Shown: positions 35,474 to 45,046 of the stretch, one piece after another
How positions within the stretch are numbered: the stretch's first letter is position 1
Layout: every line of letters begins with the position of its first letter
DNA from: Pontibacter ummariensis
GTDB lineage: Bacteria; Bacteroidota; Bacteroidia; Cytophagales; Hymenobacteraceae
Reading direction: 5' to 3'
Assembly: GCF_900188175.1 (NCBI RefSeq)
Contig: NZ_FZOQ01000001.1
Span: 248,001-312,000 of the forward strand
DNA: 64,000 nucleotides
Made by a program: the position numbers and the translations under genes
The notes under the pieces: generated by a model
Databases searched by the model: none
The model's input: only the letters and a program-made list of their open reading frames with translations
Told to the model about the DNA's origin: nothing

Positions 35474-36019
35474 TCATGTCGTCTCTTTTAGCAGCAAGCC
35501 CTTTAACCTGGGCTGTAAAAACCAGATGCCAAGAGGCAGGAACAGGAAGAGAAAGAAAGCACGCACATAAGCCCCTGTCTCCACCACGCCACCCTGCTCT
35601 ATGCTTGCCAGGGAACGGCTTACAAAATACACGGCATACAGAAAGCAAAAGGTGGCGAGCAAGTGTAGCGGAACCAATAGGAACAGCATACCCAGGGGAA
35701 GCTTGCCGATGAAAACGCTTTCCCGTACGATGCTTATGGTATACAGCAGCAGGAGAGTGTACAGCAGAAAATAAAGCATGGCCAGGTGAAAGTAAATGCC
35801 CCGGATCTGAATGCTGCCGGGCAAGCGCCTGTATAGATAGGTGCCAATCAACCAAAGCCACATGGTGTAAAAAACGGAAGGCAGAGCATCGAGGCACACA
35901 CGGACAAGCTCGTTTGAGGAGGTAACTAACTGCTCCAGGCCGTACTGCAACAGAAACGGAAGCACAAACACCAGCAGAAAGGCCTGCCAGGGTTTTAGGT
36001 TTAGTAGGAATTGGGGCAT
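35474..36019 (-). CDS. Integral membrane protein of unknown function
   Basis: 181 residues from the ATG at 36019; an upstream TTG at 36031 would overlap the preceding gene. Five hydrophobic segments are visible, with few charges and no motif I recognise. The start lies four bases after the stop of the Nudix gene on the same strand, so the two are co-transcribed. It may be a small regulator or transporter subunit; no function is proposed. Confidence 0.7.
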   Translation of the reverse strand: MPQFLLNLKPWQAFLLVFVLPFLLQYGLEQLVTSSNELVRVCLDALPSVFYTMWLWLIGTYLYRRLPGSIQIRGIYFHLAMLYFLLYTLLLLYTISIVRESVFIGKLPLGMLFLLVPLHLLATFCFLYAVYFVSRSLASIEQGGVVETGAYVRAFFLFLFLPLGIWFLQPRLKGLLLKETT

Positions 36020-36023
36020 ACAG

Positions 36024-36422
36024 CTAGTCAATCAAACCTTTCTGCTTTAAGTCGTCGAAGATCAGCTTGTCTACCGGCGATATTTTATCTCGGTCCTGAT
36101 ACCTTAGCCACACGACTTCTGCTATCTCTGCCGAGGCCAGGACTTCTCCCTGGTACCTGCCAGTATAACACTGCATCTTCACCATCACACCTTCCGGGTG
36201 CCCGTGGGCCTGGGCTTCGTGAACGCCAAAGAACTGCAGGCTTTCAGCGTCCAGGTTCACGTTCAGCTCCTCCTGTATTTCCCGTAGCAGGGCTTCCTGG
36301 TCCGACTCGCCAGCCTCCCGCTTGCCGCCGGGTATGTAATAGGTGTCTTTACCCTTGCTTCTTGTGCTCAGTATCTTTCTTTCGCGGATCTCTATCCAGG
36401 CGAGTTTGTCAATCAGTACCAT
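36024..36422 (-). CDS. Nudix hydrolase
   Basis: 132 residues starting MVLIDKLAWIEIRERK. The Nudix box is complete: GGKREAGESDQEALLREIQEEL (written as G-x5-E-x7-REIQEEL), which binds the metal for pyrophosphate hydrolysis. A longer open frame reaches 36527, but the extra 35 residues look random, so the Met at 36422 is preferred. It should clean up or process a nucleoside-diphosphate-linked compound. A membrane protein gene follows four bases downstream. Confidence 0.87.
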   Translation of the reverse strand: MVLIDKLAWIEIRERKILSTRSKGKDTYYIPGGKREAGESDQEALLREIQEELNVNLDAESLQFFGVHEAQAHGHPEGVMVKMQCYTGRYQGEVLASAEIAEVVWLRYQDRDKISPVDKLIFDDLKQKGLID

Positions 36423-36578
36423 GGCACGAAGATAAACGGGGAGCAGGGAAAATCCTGCGAGTAGCCCACTGCTGTAGCAACGCAGCCTTTCTGTTCTTTG
36501 GCACAAAAGCTGTATCTTTAAGTGCAACCGCGCCAGGAATGGCCCTGCTATTTGTATTTAATCACCTTCAAACAAACC

Positions 36579-37610
36579 ATGAAAAAGAGTTTATACTTCC
36601 TCTGCCTCTTCCTGTTGGCAGGGTTTACGGGCCTTGCCCAGACCAAACCGGATTACAATAAGATTACCCTGGCGATACACGGGGGAGCCGGTACGATTAC
36701 GCGGGCGAACATGACACCGGAAAAGGAGAAAGCTTACCGCGCCAAGCTGGAGGAGGCCTTGAAAACTGGCTATGCCGTGCTGGAAAAAGGCGGGAGTAGC
36801 CTGGATGCCGTGGAGGCCACCATCCATGTAATGGAAGACTCCCCGCTGTTTAATGCCGGTAAGGGCGCCGTGTTTACCAACGAGGGCAAGAACGAGATGG
36901 ACGCCGCCATTATGGATGGCAAAACCTTAAATGCTGGATCTGTAGCTAGTGTTACAACGATTAAGAATCCGATTACCGCTGCCCGCGCCGTGATGGAGAA
37001 GTCGGAGCACGTGATGATGATCGGAGACGGTGCCGAGAAGTTCGCGAAGCTGCATGGGGTGGAGTTGGTCGATCCTTCCTACTTCTACACCGAGACACGT
37101 TTTAACCAACTGCAGCAGATCCGTGACAAGGAGAAGACGCAGCTGGACCATGACGGCGGCACCAGCAGCAACGAGAATATTTTTGTTGAAGGCAAGAAGT
37201 TCGGCACAGTCGGGGCCGTGGCACTCGATGCGTACGGCAACCTGGCAGCGGCTACCTCTACAGGCGGTATGACGAACAAGCGTTACGGACGGGTAGGCGA
37301 TGCCCCTATTATCGGGGCCGGTACCTATGCCGACAACAACAGCTGTGCTGTATCGGCGACAGGCCATGGCGAGTATTTTATCCGGGCAGTAGTAGCCCAT
37401 GATATTGCCTCTCTGATGAAGTACAAAGGCTACTCTGTTAAGAAAGCAGCAGAGGAGGTTGTGTTAAGGAAGCTGGTAGACTTCGGCGGTGAAGGTGGCG
37501 TGATTGCCCTTGACCGGAACGGCAACGTGGCCATGCCTTTTAACTCTGCCGGCATGTACCGCGGCTACATTAAGAACGGTAAGCCCCAGGTCTCTATTTA
37601 CAAAGACTAA
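36579..37610 (+). CDS. Isoaspartyl peptidase / L-asparaginase, exported
   Basis: 343 residues from the Met at 36579, which begins a clear Sec signal (FTGLA, cleavage before Gln21). The Ntn-hydrolase fold is recognised from LAIHGGAGTITR, the autocleavage site FG-T210-VGAVALD where T210 becomes the N-terminal nucleophile, and STGGMTNKRYGRVGD, GAGTYADN. It releases L-aspartate from isoaspartyl peptides or asparagine in the periplasm. An open frame extends upstream to 36522 but lacks a signal-like sequence. It ends at a long palindromic terminator. Confidence 0.93.
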   Translation: MKKSLYFLCLFLLAGFTGLAQTKPDYNKITLAIHGGAGTITRANMTPEKEKAYRAKLEEALKTGYAVLEKGGSSLDAVEATIHVMEDSPLFNAGKGAVFTNEGKNEMDAAIMDGKTLNAGSVASVTTIKNPITAARAVMEKSEHVMMIGDGAEKFAKLHGVELVDPSYFYTETRFNQLQQIRDKEKTQLDHDGGTSSNENIFVEGKKFGTVGAVALDAYGNLAAATSTGGMTNKRYGRVGDAPIIGAGTYADNNSCAVSATGHGEYFIRAVVAHDIASLMKYKGYSVKKAAEEVVLRKLVDFGGEGGVIALDRNGNVAMPFNSAGMYRGYIKNGKPQVSIYKD

Positions 37611-37624
37611 AAGAACTGGTTTAT

Positions 37625-37670
37625 TTAAACAGCAAGAGGGCCTGTAGCTACAGGCCCTCTTGCTGTTTAA
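37625..37670. terminator. 46-bp perfect palindrome, bidirectional terminator
   Basis: The sequence 37625-37670 is fully self-complementary (centre TAGCTA, arms with GCAAGAGGGCCTG). It has A/T runs on both edges and lies between two convergent genes. Confidence 0.9.
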
Positions 37671-37719
37671 GGGGAATAAATCCGAGTTGCTTCGTTTACG
37701 AAAAACACTGCTTCCCCGA

Positions 37720-40700
37720 CTATAAGGCCGACGCCTCCTGCTCAAACTCAATGGTTTTTAGCGTGATGATGTCGTTATTTGGCTTGTCCCGTTTCACGAC
37801 AATAAAGTAAACATCATGCTTCCCGCTAGTCGGCGTTGTGATCTTGCCGGACACTTTTTTAGAGGTGTCCCAGGAGCCGGTCGCCTTATAAGGGGTTCTG
37901 CTGATCACGGGGCCTCCCTGCGAGTCGATGCGGACCTCTATCTCGCCGTCTTTGTCCAAGGATGAGTACTCATAGGTAAACTGCTTGATCCCCGTCAGGT
38001 CGATGTCCTTTAAGAGAATGTAGGACTTGTGGTCGCCTCCGCTCAGGCTGTTGCCCCACCTTGGGAAACCAACATGGGCATCGGCAAAAGCGGTTTGTAC
38101 CTTCGCGTTGCGCAGGGTGATCACATCCGAGTTCGTCAATGGGCCAACCACTTCCCCGCCCTTGTCGGTGTATGTGGCTGCCAGGGTGTAACGGCCGGCA
38201 GGCTCGCCTTTTTTATGCTCGTTAAAGGAGACAGTGCCTTGTGCCGGCAGGGTTGTCTTTTCCTTTTTCTGATCGCCCAGGGAGAGGATGTACTTGACCA
38301 TTTCCTGTGCGTCCTCGTTGGATATCTGCGGGTGGGCACTCATAACATAGGTTTCGCCCCAGTTACCGCCACCGCCGTCTATGATCTTCTTAGCCAGTGT
38401 GGCTACTGCATCTTTCTTCCCTTTGTAGCGCTGTGCGACGGATGTGTACGATGGGCCAACCGAAACCTTGTCCAGCGTGTGACAGGCTTTGCAGTCGCTG
38501 CTGGCAATCAGGCTTTCGCCGAGCGAGAAGGAGCCTGCGTCCGTAATCGCCTGATGCCCCATGGCAGGTTCTGTTGTCCTGTTGCCCTGCTGCGGGTTAT
38601 AGCTGAAATACACTTTCAGGTTTTTGGGGTCTATTTTGCTGTCTTCCTTATCAGATACCACCACCGAATACGGGAGGGGCTTGTTTTCCCAGAAGAAAGA
38701 CTTGTTGCCGGCCGTGTTGATCGTAACCTGTGGCATGGCATTCCCTACGCTCACTTTCACAGTGTCCGTTGCTACCTGTCCTTTTGTATCGGTTACCCGC
38801 AGGATCGCGTTATAGATGCCGTTCTGGGTGTAGGTGTAGGCGGGGCTTGGCTTGGTAGAACCAACAGTCTTGCCGTCGAACAGCCACTCATAGGTCAGTT
38901 GATCGTTGTCGTCATAGTCCTGCGAACCACGGCTGCTGAACAGCACTCGCAGTGGTGCCTGCCCCGCTACCTCGCGTATCTCCGGCAAGTCTCTTTCGGA
39001 GGTCAGGAACACCCGCTTGTTTATCTCAGCTACGGCAGCGGAATCCGTTATAGTAGCCTTCGCGATGGGGGCTCTGTTGCCTCTGTTGTACGCAATCTTA
39101 ACAAGGCGGGCATCCTCATTATCTGCGCCGTATACAGAGCCGTACTCCAGCATGTACATCACGCCATCCTTGCCAAAGGCCATGTCGATCGGCCGCCTGA
39201 AATCACCGTTCGCTGCCATAAAGGGCTCGGTGCGTACAAAGTTCTCGTTCTCGTCAAAACGGGCCACCATGATCCAGTTGCGCATCCACTCCATCAGGAA
39301 TAGCGAGCCGTCATAGTATTCGGGGAATTTGTTTTTAGAGGGTGAGTTGGGATCAAAAGTATAAAAGGCACCGGCCATGGCACTTCGTCCGCCCTGTCCC
39401 AGTTCCGGGAACTCCTCAGAGGCCGCATAGGGGTACCAGATCATGGCTGGCTCAGCAGGAGGCAGGCTGGTAAGGCCTGTGTTGTTAGGCGAGTTGTTTA
39501 CCGGAGCCGTTGGGTTGAAGCGCGGACCAGCTGTGCTGGTCGCAAAATCCCATTCCGTATAGGCGTAGTTGTTCCCGATAAAATAAGGCCAGCCATAATT
39601 GCCTGGCTTCTTTGCCTGGTTAAACTCGTCATACCCCCTAGGCCCCTGAATGCTGTCCTTGCCTGCATCTGGCCCGATCTCACCCCAGTAGAGCACGGAG
39701 GTTTTAGGGTTCACAGCGATGCGATAAGGATTGCGGGTGCCCATCACATAGATCTCCGGGCGGGTTTTCTCCATTCCTTTCGGGAATAGGTTGCCTTCCG
39801 GAATGGTGTAAGTGCCATCCGGCTCCGGATGAATGCGCAGGATTTTGCCTTTCAGGTCGTTTGTATTAGAAGCAGCCCGTTGCGCATCCATGCTATAATA
39901 CTCTTTTCCCGGACGCTCGTCAATCGGCGCATAGCCCTCCGACGGAAAAGGAGTTGTGCTGTCGCCGGTAGAAAGGTACAGGTTGCCTTCTTTGTCCCAG
40001 GCAAGGGAGCCGCCATGGTGGGAACCACTGTTTTCCTGTACCGGCACCTGCAACAGTACTTTCTCTGAGGCTAAGTCCAAGGTGTTGTCAGGGTTTACCT
40101 TAAAGCGGGAGAGGTTGAAAATGTAAGGCTCTTCCTTTTTAGGAGGGGAGTAGTAGAGGTATATATAGTTGTTGGTGGCGAAATTCGGGTCCAGCGTCAC
40201 GCCTATTAGCCCGGTGCCTCCTTTTTTTACGACCGGAAACTTATGCATCAGCTTGTTCTGCCCTGTTTTGGTGTTATACACGAACAGGTTGCCGTCCAGC
40301 TCAGAATAAAAGATGCGGCCATCATCGGACACAGCCAGTTCCATTGGCACGTTCAGGTCGTTTACCAGAACTGTTTTTACGAAGCGGTTTTGCTCCGGCA
40401 CTACCTTCGCATAGGCTTTGCTGTAATCCAACGGCTTGCCGTCGCCCATGGCATACTGTATGCCGCCCAGCAAGTGCTTTACAAAAAGCGGCTCGCTGTA
40501 GTTCTCGTCCATGTGCCCGCCTCCGGTGTAAAAGGCGCGCCCTCCATCAAACTCGTGGTACCAGGCAATCGGGTGGAAGGCACCGTTTGTACCGCCCTCA
40601 TAGGTGTTCTCGTCCAGGTTAGCCAGTACTTTCAGGCCCGGGTAGAAGGACCTGTAGCTGTACCACTCGTCCTTGCGTTCCCATTTCTCAGGCAAATCCT

Positions 40701-41214
40701 TGGTGGCAGGGTGGTCTTTGTCGAGTACCTCCACGGTAGCCGTGCGCTCGCCCGGGTTGAGCGGATGGCTCGAGAAATGCGCTCCCATCAGCTTGTTGTA
40801 CCATGGCCAGTCATACTCTGTGTCGGCTGCCGCATGCACGCCCATGTAGCCACCGCCGGCCTGAATGTAGCGCTCGAATGCAGCCTCCTGCTCGGGGTTT
40901 AACACGTTGCCGGTCGTGCTCAGGAAAATCACCGCCTGGTAGTTGCGTAGGCTGTCATCCACAAAGTAGCTGGCGTTCTTGGTGGTGTCTACCCGGAAGC
41001 CGTGCTCTTGCCCTAACTTCTGAATGGCATCGATGCCATAGGGAATGGAGGTATGTTTCCAGCCTTTTGTTTTTGAGAAGACCAGCACCCGTGGTGCTTC
41101 GGGTTCGGGAGAAGCTTGCTGTTTAGGGTTAAGGCAGGAGTACGCTCCAAGTGTGATGCCGGAGAGGCACAGCATAGGAAGCACACGCCGCAGCGCTTGT
41201 TGTAAATGTATCAT
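37720..41214 (-). CDS. ThuA / PQQ sugar dehydrogenase / PKD / cytochrome c / CBM-like fusion lipoprotein (paralogue)
   Basis: 1,164 residues from the ATG at 41214 (a TTG three codons upstream is unlikely). Same order as the gene at 4053: lipoprotein signal (Cys27), ThuA (about 40-260) with SKTKGWKHTSIPYG and AWYHEFDGGRAFYTGGGHMDE intact, six-bladed propeller (about 275-720, LYLSTGDS, GTRNPYRI, GNYGWPYFIGNN), PKD (about 740-830), cytochrome c with CKACH at 908-912, and a C-terminal beta-sandwich (about 1020-1160). The ThuA part keeps the His residues lost in the paralogue. It is divergent, 231 bases from an oxidoreductase operon. Its role is probably to oxidise a sugar and pass electrons to haem outside the cytoplasm. 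Confidence 0.88.
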   Translation of the reverse strand: MIHLQQALRRVLPMLCLSGITLGAYSCLNPKQQASPEPEAPRVLVFSKTKGWKHTSIPYGIDAIQKLGQEHGFRVDTTKNASYFVDDSLRNYQAVIFLSTTGNVLNPEQEAAFERYIQAGGGYMGVHAAADTEYDWPWYNKLMGAHFSSHPLNPGERTATVEVLDKDHPATKDLPEKWERKDEWYSYRSFYPGLKVLANLDENTYEGGTNGAFHPIAWYHEFDGGRAFYTGGGHMDENYSEPLFVKHLLGGIQYAMGDGKPLDYSKAYAKVVPEQNRFVKTVLVNDLNVPMELAVSDDGRIFYSELDGNLFVYNTKTGQNKLMHKFPVVKKGGTGLIGVTLDPNFATNNYIYLYYSPPKKEEPYIFNLSRFKVNPDNTLDLASEKVLLQVPVQENSGSHHGGSLAWDKEGNLYLSTGDSTTPFPSEGYAPIDERPGKEYYSMDAQRAASNTNDLKGKILRIHPEPDGTYTIPEGNLFPKGMEKTRPEIYVMGTRNPYRIAVNPKTSVLYWGEIGPDAGKDSIQGPRGYDEFNQAKKPGNYGWPYFIGNNYAYTEWDFATSTAGPRFNPTAPVNNSPNNTGLTSLPPAEPAMIWYPYAASEEFPELGQGGRSAMAGAFYTFDPNSPSKNKFPEYYDGSLFLMEWMRNWIMVARFDENENFVRTEPFMAANGDFRRPIDMAFGKDGVMYMLEYGSVYGADNEDARLVKIAYNRGNRAPIAKATITDSAAVAEINKRVFLTSERDLPEIREVAGQAPLRVLFSSRGSQDYDDNDQLTYEWLFDGKTVGSTKPSPAYTYTQNGIYNAILRVTDTKGQVATDTVKVSVGNAMPQVTINTAGNKSFFWENKPLPYSVVVSDKEDSKIDPKNLKVYFSYNPQQGNRTTEPAMGHQAITDAGSFSLGESLIASSDCKACHTLDKVSVGPSYTSVAQRYKGKKDAVATLAKKIIDGGGGNWGETYVMSAHPQISNEDAQEMVKYILSLGDQKKEKTTLPAQGTVSFNEHKKGEPAGRYTLAATYTDKGGEVVGPLTNSDVITLRNAKVQTAFADAHVGFPRWGNSLSGGDHKSYILLKDIDLTGIKQFTYEYSSLDKDGEIEVRIDSQGGPVISRTPYKATGSWDTSKKVSGKITTPTSGKHDVYFIVVKRDKPNNDIITLKTIEFEQEASAL

Positions 41215-41445
41215 AAGGCTCAATTATACTGCTGTTATGAGTGAGTACGCAAGCACAATATAGGAAAGAATAAACTAAAAGGCACAACATGCTTCTGAAT
41301 TAGTTGCTTGTTTAAGTAGGTTTCTTTATACTTGGTATAGCTTCCTGAACCTTAGATGAAAGGGTTCGTTACAGGTTCTACTTTTGGTTTGAGTAGATAC
41401 TTACCACGCCTTCTGTTACAAATAAAAAAGCCTCATTAGTTTTTT

Positions 41446-41979
41446 ATGGAAAGACGCATCGCTATTCGAAACATGGCCCTGGTGATGGCTGGCCTTGTCA
41501 TACTCCCAGGGTGCGACCTTGGCAGCAAAAGAGCAAAGGCACAGACCGTTCAACCCGGTTTCTCACCTGAACAGAATGCTCTTCTGGCAGAGGTCGTTGA
41601 AACGATCATCCCCGCTACCGACACACCCGGGGCGAAGGAACTGGGCCTGCATACCTTTGTGCAGCTGATGTTAGTAGACTGCTACGAACAGGAGGTACGG
41701 GACAATTTTGTGAAAGGACTGGATACTGTCGGGGCTACCGCCAACAAAGAATTTGGGAAGCCTTTCGCGGCATGCACTGAAGCACAAAGAACCGATATAC
41801 TGCTCACGTTAGAGCAGTCGGATAAGGAGGAGCAGAAGGCGTTTTATGAGCTAGTAAAAGACCTGACCATTCTCGGTTACACTACTTCCGAGTATGTGAT
41901 GACGAACCTGACGGAGTACACCCCGATCCCGGGGCATTACTACGGCTGTGTACCAGTTCCCTCTAAAAAAACTGCTTAA
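41446..41979 (+). CDS. Gluconate 2-dehydrogenase subunit 3-family protein
   Basis: 177 residues with a twin-Arg-like, lipoprotein-type N-terminus (ERRIAIRNMALVMAG... LPGC, Cys23). The mature part matches the small subunit of GMC-type dehydrogenases: NALLAEVVETIIPATDTPGAKELGLHTFVQLML and VKDLTILGYTTSEYVMTN. The small subunit assembles with and helps export the flavoprotein. The GMC oxidoreductase follows 17 bases downstream, so both belong to one operon. The full complex usually also needs a cytochrome; the divergent fusion protein is a candidate. Confidence 0.9.
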   Translation: MERRIAIRNMALVMAGLVILPGCDLGSKRAKAQTVQPGFSPEQNALLAEVVETIIPATDTPGAKELGLHTFVQLMLVDCYEQEVRDNFVKGLDTVGATANKEFGKPFAACTEAQRTDILLTLEQSDKEEQKAFYELVKDLTILGYTTSEYVMTNLTEYTPIPGHYYGCVPVPSKKTA

Positions 41980-41996
41980 CCCCATTTCTGTTACTT

Positions 41997-43703
41997 ATGG
42001 CCAATTTATCAATAGACGCAGTAAAAGGAATGACCTATGATGCCATCGTGATCGGATCGGGCATCAGTGGGGGCTGGGCAGCCAAAGAGCTGAGCGAAAA
42101 AGGCTTGAAGACCTTGGTACTGGAGCGGGGACGTGATGTGCAGCATATCAAAGACTATCCTACCGCCACCAAACACCCCTGGGAACTGGAGCACCGCGGA
42201 CGGCCATCGCTGGAAGTGCAAAAGGAGTTTATTACCCGGAAAGGCCGGGTAGATGAGGCCACGATGCATTTCTTCGTGAAGGACGCGGAGCAACCCATTG
42301 TGCAGGAAAAGCCCTTTATGTGGACGCGGGGCTACCAGGTGGGAGGCAAGTCGCTGACCTGGGCGCGGCAGACCCAGCGCTGGAGCGACTTTGACTTTGA
42401 GGGACCTGCCCGGGATGGTTTTGCTATTGACTGGCCTATCCGTTACGCAGACTTGGCACCCTGGTACAGCTATGTCGAAAAGTTTGCCGGTATCTCCGGC
42501 AACAGAGATGGTTTGCCGCACCTGCCTGACGGGGAGTTTCTGCCTGCCACAGAGTTGAGTTGCATCGAAACGCACCTCCAGAGCACCATCGCTAAAAACT
42601 ATAAAGACCGCCAACTAATACAGGGGCGGTGTGCCCATATTACCAGTCCCCAACCTATTCACCTGGAGCAGGGGAGGGCAAAGTGTCAGCACCGCACGCT
42701 TTGCAACCGGGGTTGTCCCTTTGGCGGCTACTTCAGCAGCAATGCCTCTACCTTGCCCTGGGCGGCCAAAACAGGCAACATGACGCTGCGCCCCCACTCG
42801 GTCGTGCATTCCATTATTTATGATGAGCAGAAAGGAAAGGCAACCGGCGCCCGGGTGGTAGACGCCAACACAAAGGAAATGCTGGAGTTTTATGCGAAGG
42901 TGATCTTTGTGAACGGATCTGCACTAAACTCTAACCTGATCTTGCTCAATTCTACCTCCAGTCGCTTTCCGAATGGTCTGGGGAATGACAGTGGCCTGCT
43001 GGGCAAGTATATCTCCTGGCATAACTACCGGGGCAAGATTTCTGCCTCTTATGAAGGGCTGCAGGAGATGACCATAGACGGACGTACCCCTAACAATAGC
43101 TACATCCCACGCTTCCGAAACTTGTACAAACAGGATACAGATTTCCTGCGCGGCTATGCCACGGGAGTAGGCGGCGGGCGCGGGCCTGCCAGGAGCCGTG
43201 ACGGCATTGGCGCGAGCCTGAAGGAGAGCCTACTGAACAAGGAGCTGGGCAACTGGTACATCAGTGCCTGGATGCAGGGAGAGGTGATCCCGCGGGAAAG
43301 CAACCATGTGCGACTGCATACGACAGAAAAAGATCCGTATGGCATTCCGCAACTCATTACCTCCTGCGACTGGACAGAGAATGACGATAAGATGGTGAAA
43401 GATTACCTGGAGCAACTTACTGAGATGTTCACACTAGCTGGCTTCACCAACATTAATGCCGTTGACACGCATTCAGCTCCCGGGGCTGACATACACGAAA
43501 TGGGGGGTGTACGCATGGGTAAAAGCCCGAAAGATTCTCTGCTGAACAAATGGAACCAGCTGCATGCCTGCGAAAATGTTTTCGTAACAGACGGAGCCTG
43601 CATGACCTCCACCTCTACACAAAACCCTTCGCTGACCTACATGGCGCTTACAGCCCGTGCTGCGGATCATTCTGTAAACGAGCTGAATAAGCGCAATATT
43701 TGA
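41997..43703 (+). CDS. GMC oxidoreductase (glucoside/gluconate dehydrogenase-like large subunit)
   Basis: 568 residues. The FAD-binding Rossmann motif is AIVIGSGISGGWAAKELSEKG at the N-terminus; there is no signal, which suits co-export with the Tat-like small subunit. The GMC C-terminal block carries the active-site pair H500 (DIHEMGGVRMG) and N543 (STQNPSLT). Cys-containing KCQHRTLCNRGCPFGG is typical of the subgroup partnered with subunit-3 proteins. It oxidises an alcohol group of a sugar, possibly C3 of a glycoside. It is the second gene of the operon with the small subunit. Confidence 0.9.
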   Translation: MANLSIDAVKGMTYDAIVIGSGISGGWAAKELSEKGLKTLVLERGRDVQHIKDYPTATKHPWELEHRGRPSLEVQKEFITRKGRVDEATMHFFVKDAEQPIVQEKPFMWTRGYQVGGKSLTWARQTQRWSDFDFEGPARDGFAIDWPIRYADLAPWYSYVEKFAGISGNRDGLPHLPDGEFLPATELSCIETHLQSTIAKNYKDRQLIQGRCAHITSPQPIHLEQGRAKCQHRTLCNRGCPFGGYFSSNASTLPWAAKTGNMTLRPHSVVHSIIYDEQKGKATGARVVDANTKEMLEFYAKVIFVNGSALNSNLILLNSTSSRFPNGLGNDSGLLGKYISWHNYRGKISASYEGLQEMTIDGRTPNNSYIPRFRNLYKQDTDFLRGYATGVGGGRGPARSRDGIGASLKESLLNKELGNWYISAWMQGEVIPRESNHVRLHTTEKDPYGIPQLITSCDWTENDDKMVKDYLEQLTEMFTLAGFTNINAVDTHSAPGADIHEMGGVRMGKSPKDSLLNKWNQLHACENVFVTDGACMTSTSTQNPSLTYMALTARAADHSVNELNKRNI

Positions 43704-43933
43704 CGTACGCTTCTGCCGGATTTAATGTACTAAAAGAGGTAAATGTTCGGGAGACAGTCCCCTTTGAGGGCAGGGGCCGTATCGTTCTCTTTCTTGTCAT
43801 CCTATAAAGGAACCTGTTAATTACCTGTAGTCAGCGTATAAGAGCTTTTGTAGGATAACAGGGCAGAGAACCAAGCTAGCCATCAAAGGAAGGAAAGTAG
43901 AATCAAGGCAGTACTTAACTTAACTGAATCTAT

Positions 43934-44800
43934 ATGAAAAGACTATTGCGCCCACTGTGCTTACTTGGCCTTTCCCTCTTGGGGTTAAACACTACTTTTG
44001 CCCAGTCTGGGAAACCGCTTTTTCCGCAAACTCCGGGAATGGCCGCTTATACCTATCGCTTCAGCTTTCCGAAAGGGGTGGAGGCTACCCTGGATACGAT
44101 TCAGGCGCTGGGCATCACGGAGTTGGAGGTAGGCGTGAATGCCTTTGGCTTAGCACCAGAATCCTTGCGCCAGCTTTTGGATGCACGCGGTATGACAGCT
44201 CCTTCGGTAGGGGTAGGCTATGAGCAGATCGTGGAAAACCCGGAAGAGGTAGCGCGTGTAGCCAGGATTCTGGGTGCCAAGTATGTGCAGGTGGCCTGGA
44301 TACCCCATGAGAAAGATAACTTCACGTTTGAGGATGCGCAGAAAGCCGTGGCAGACTTTAACCGTGTGGGCAAGGTGCTGAAAGAAAACGGGCTCACCTT
44401 CAACTACCACACCCACGGCTATGAGATGAAGCCCTACAAGAGAGGAACCCTCTTCGATTACATCGCAGAAAATACCGATCCGAGGTACGTGTCTTTTACC
44501 ATGGATATGCTGTGGGCTTACCATGGCGGCCAGGACCCTGCAAAACTGCTGCTGAAATACCCGAACCGCTGGACCACGATGCACCTGAAAGACCTGAAGA
44601 AAGGCGTGAAAGGAGACTTTACCGGGCTTACCCCGGTTGAGAATGACGTAGCGCTGGGAGAAGGGCAGCTGGATGTGCCGGCAATACTGAAGGCGGCCAA
44701 GAAGGTAGGCATCAAGCATTATTTTATCGAAGATGAAAGCCCACGGGTAAACACCCAGGTACCCCGCACCATGGCATACCTGAAAAGCCTGAAGGAATAG
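43934..44800 (+). CDS. Sugar phosphate isomerase/epimerase-like TIM-barrel protein, exported
   Basis: 288 residues. Sec signal (LNTTFA, cleavage before Gln24), then a xylose-isomerase-like barrel: ITELEVGVNAFGL, FNYHTHGYEMKP (His), VSFTMDMLWAYHGG (Asp), HLKDLKKG (His) and YFIEDES (Glu) supply the metal site. Export and the position 230 bases after the GMC gene suggest that it processes an oxidised (keto) sugar in the periplasm. In other bacteria such proteins act on 3-keto-glycosides; that activity is inferred here. A strong terminator follows. Confidence 0.85.
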   Translation: MKRLLRPLCLLGLSLLGLNTTFAQSGKPLFPQTPGMAAYTYRFSFPKGVEATLDTIQALGITELEVGVNAFGLAPESLRQLLDARGMTAPSVGVGYEQIVENPEEVARVARILGAKYVQVAWIPHEKDNFTFEDAQKAVADFNRVGKVLKENGLTFNYHTHGYEMKPYKRGTLFDYIAENTDPRYVSFTMDMLWAYHGGQDPAKLLLKYPNRWTTMHLKDLKKGVKGDFTGLTPVENDVALGEGQLDVPAILKAAKKVGIKHYFIEDESPRVNTQVPRTMAYLKSLKE

Positions 44801-44876
44801 GTGCAGCTGGTTGCTGACGGGTAAGTAGAACCTCGATGACCAGAAGGAGTAGTGCAGAGGCACGTGCTTGTTCTTA

Positions 44877-44929
44877 AACAGATAAGTCCTCACCGAAAAG
44901 AAAGGCTCTTTGGTGAAGACTTACCTGTT
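44877..44929 (+). terminator. Rho-independent terminator
   Basis: An 18-bp stem with two mismatches (44877-44894 with 44912-44929), 17-nt loop, then TTTTGG. It closes the GMC/TIM-barrel unit. Confidence 0.8.
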
Positions 44930-45046
44930 TTTGGCAAAGAACTGTACAAGCCCTTTTGATAGCGTATGCAGTCGCACCGTGCTATGATTTCTGCCTCTCA
45001 GCAGTGGAGGCTGGGGATGCTAAAATTTAAGGTAGCTCTTCGCGTC

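Noticed and set aside
38029-39303. 424-codon plus-strand open frame
   Set aside because: It is antisense to the PKD and propeller parts of the fusion dehydrogenase; the coding strand is clear from the domains.
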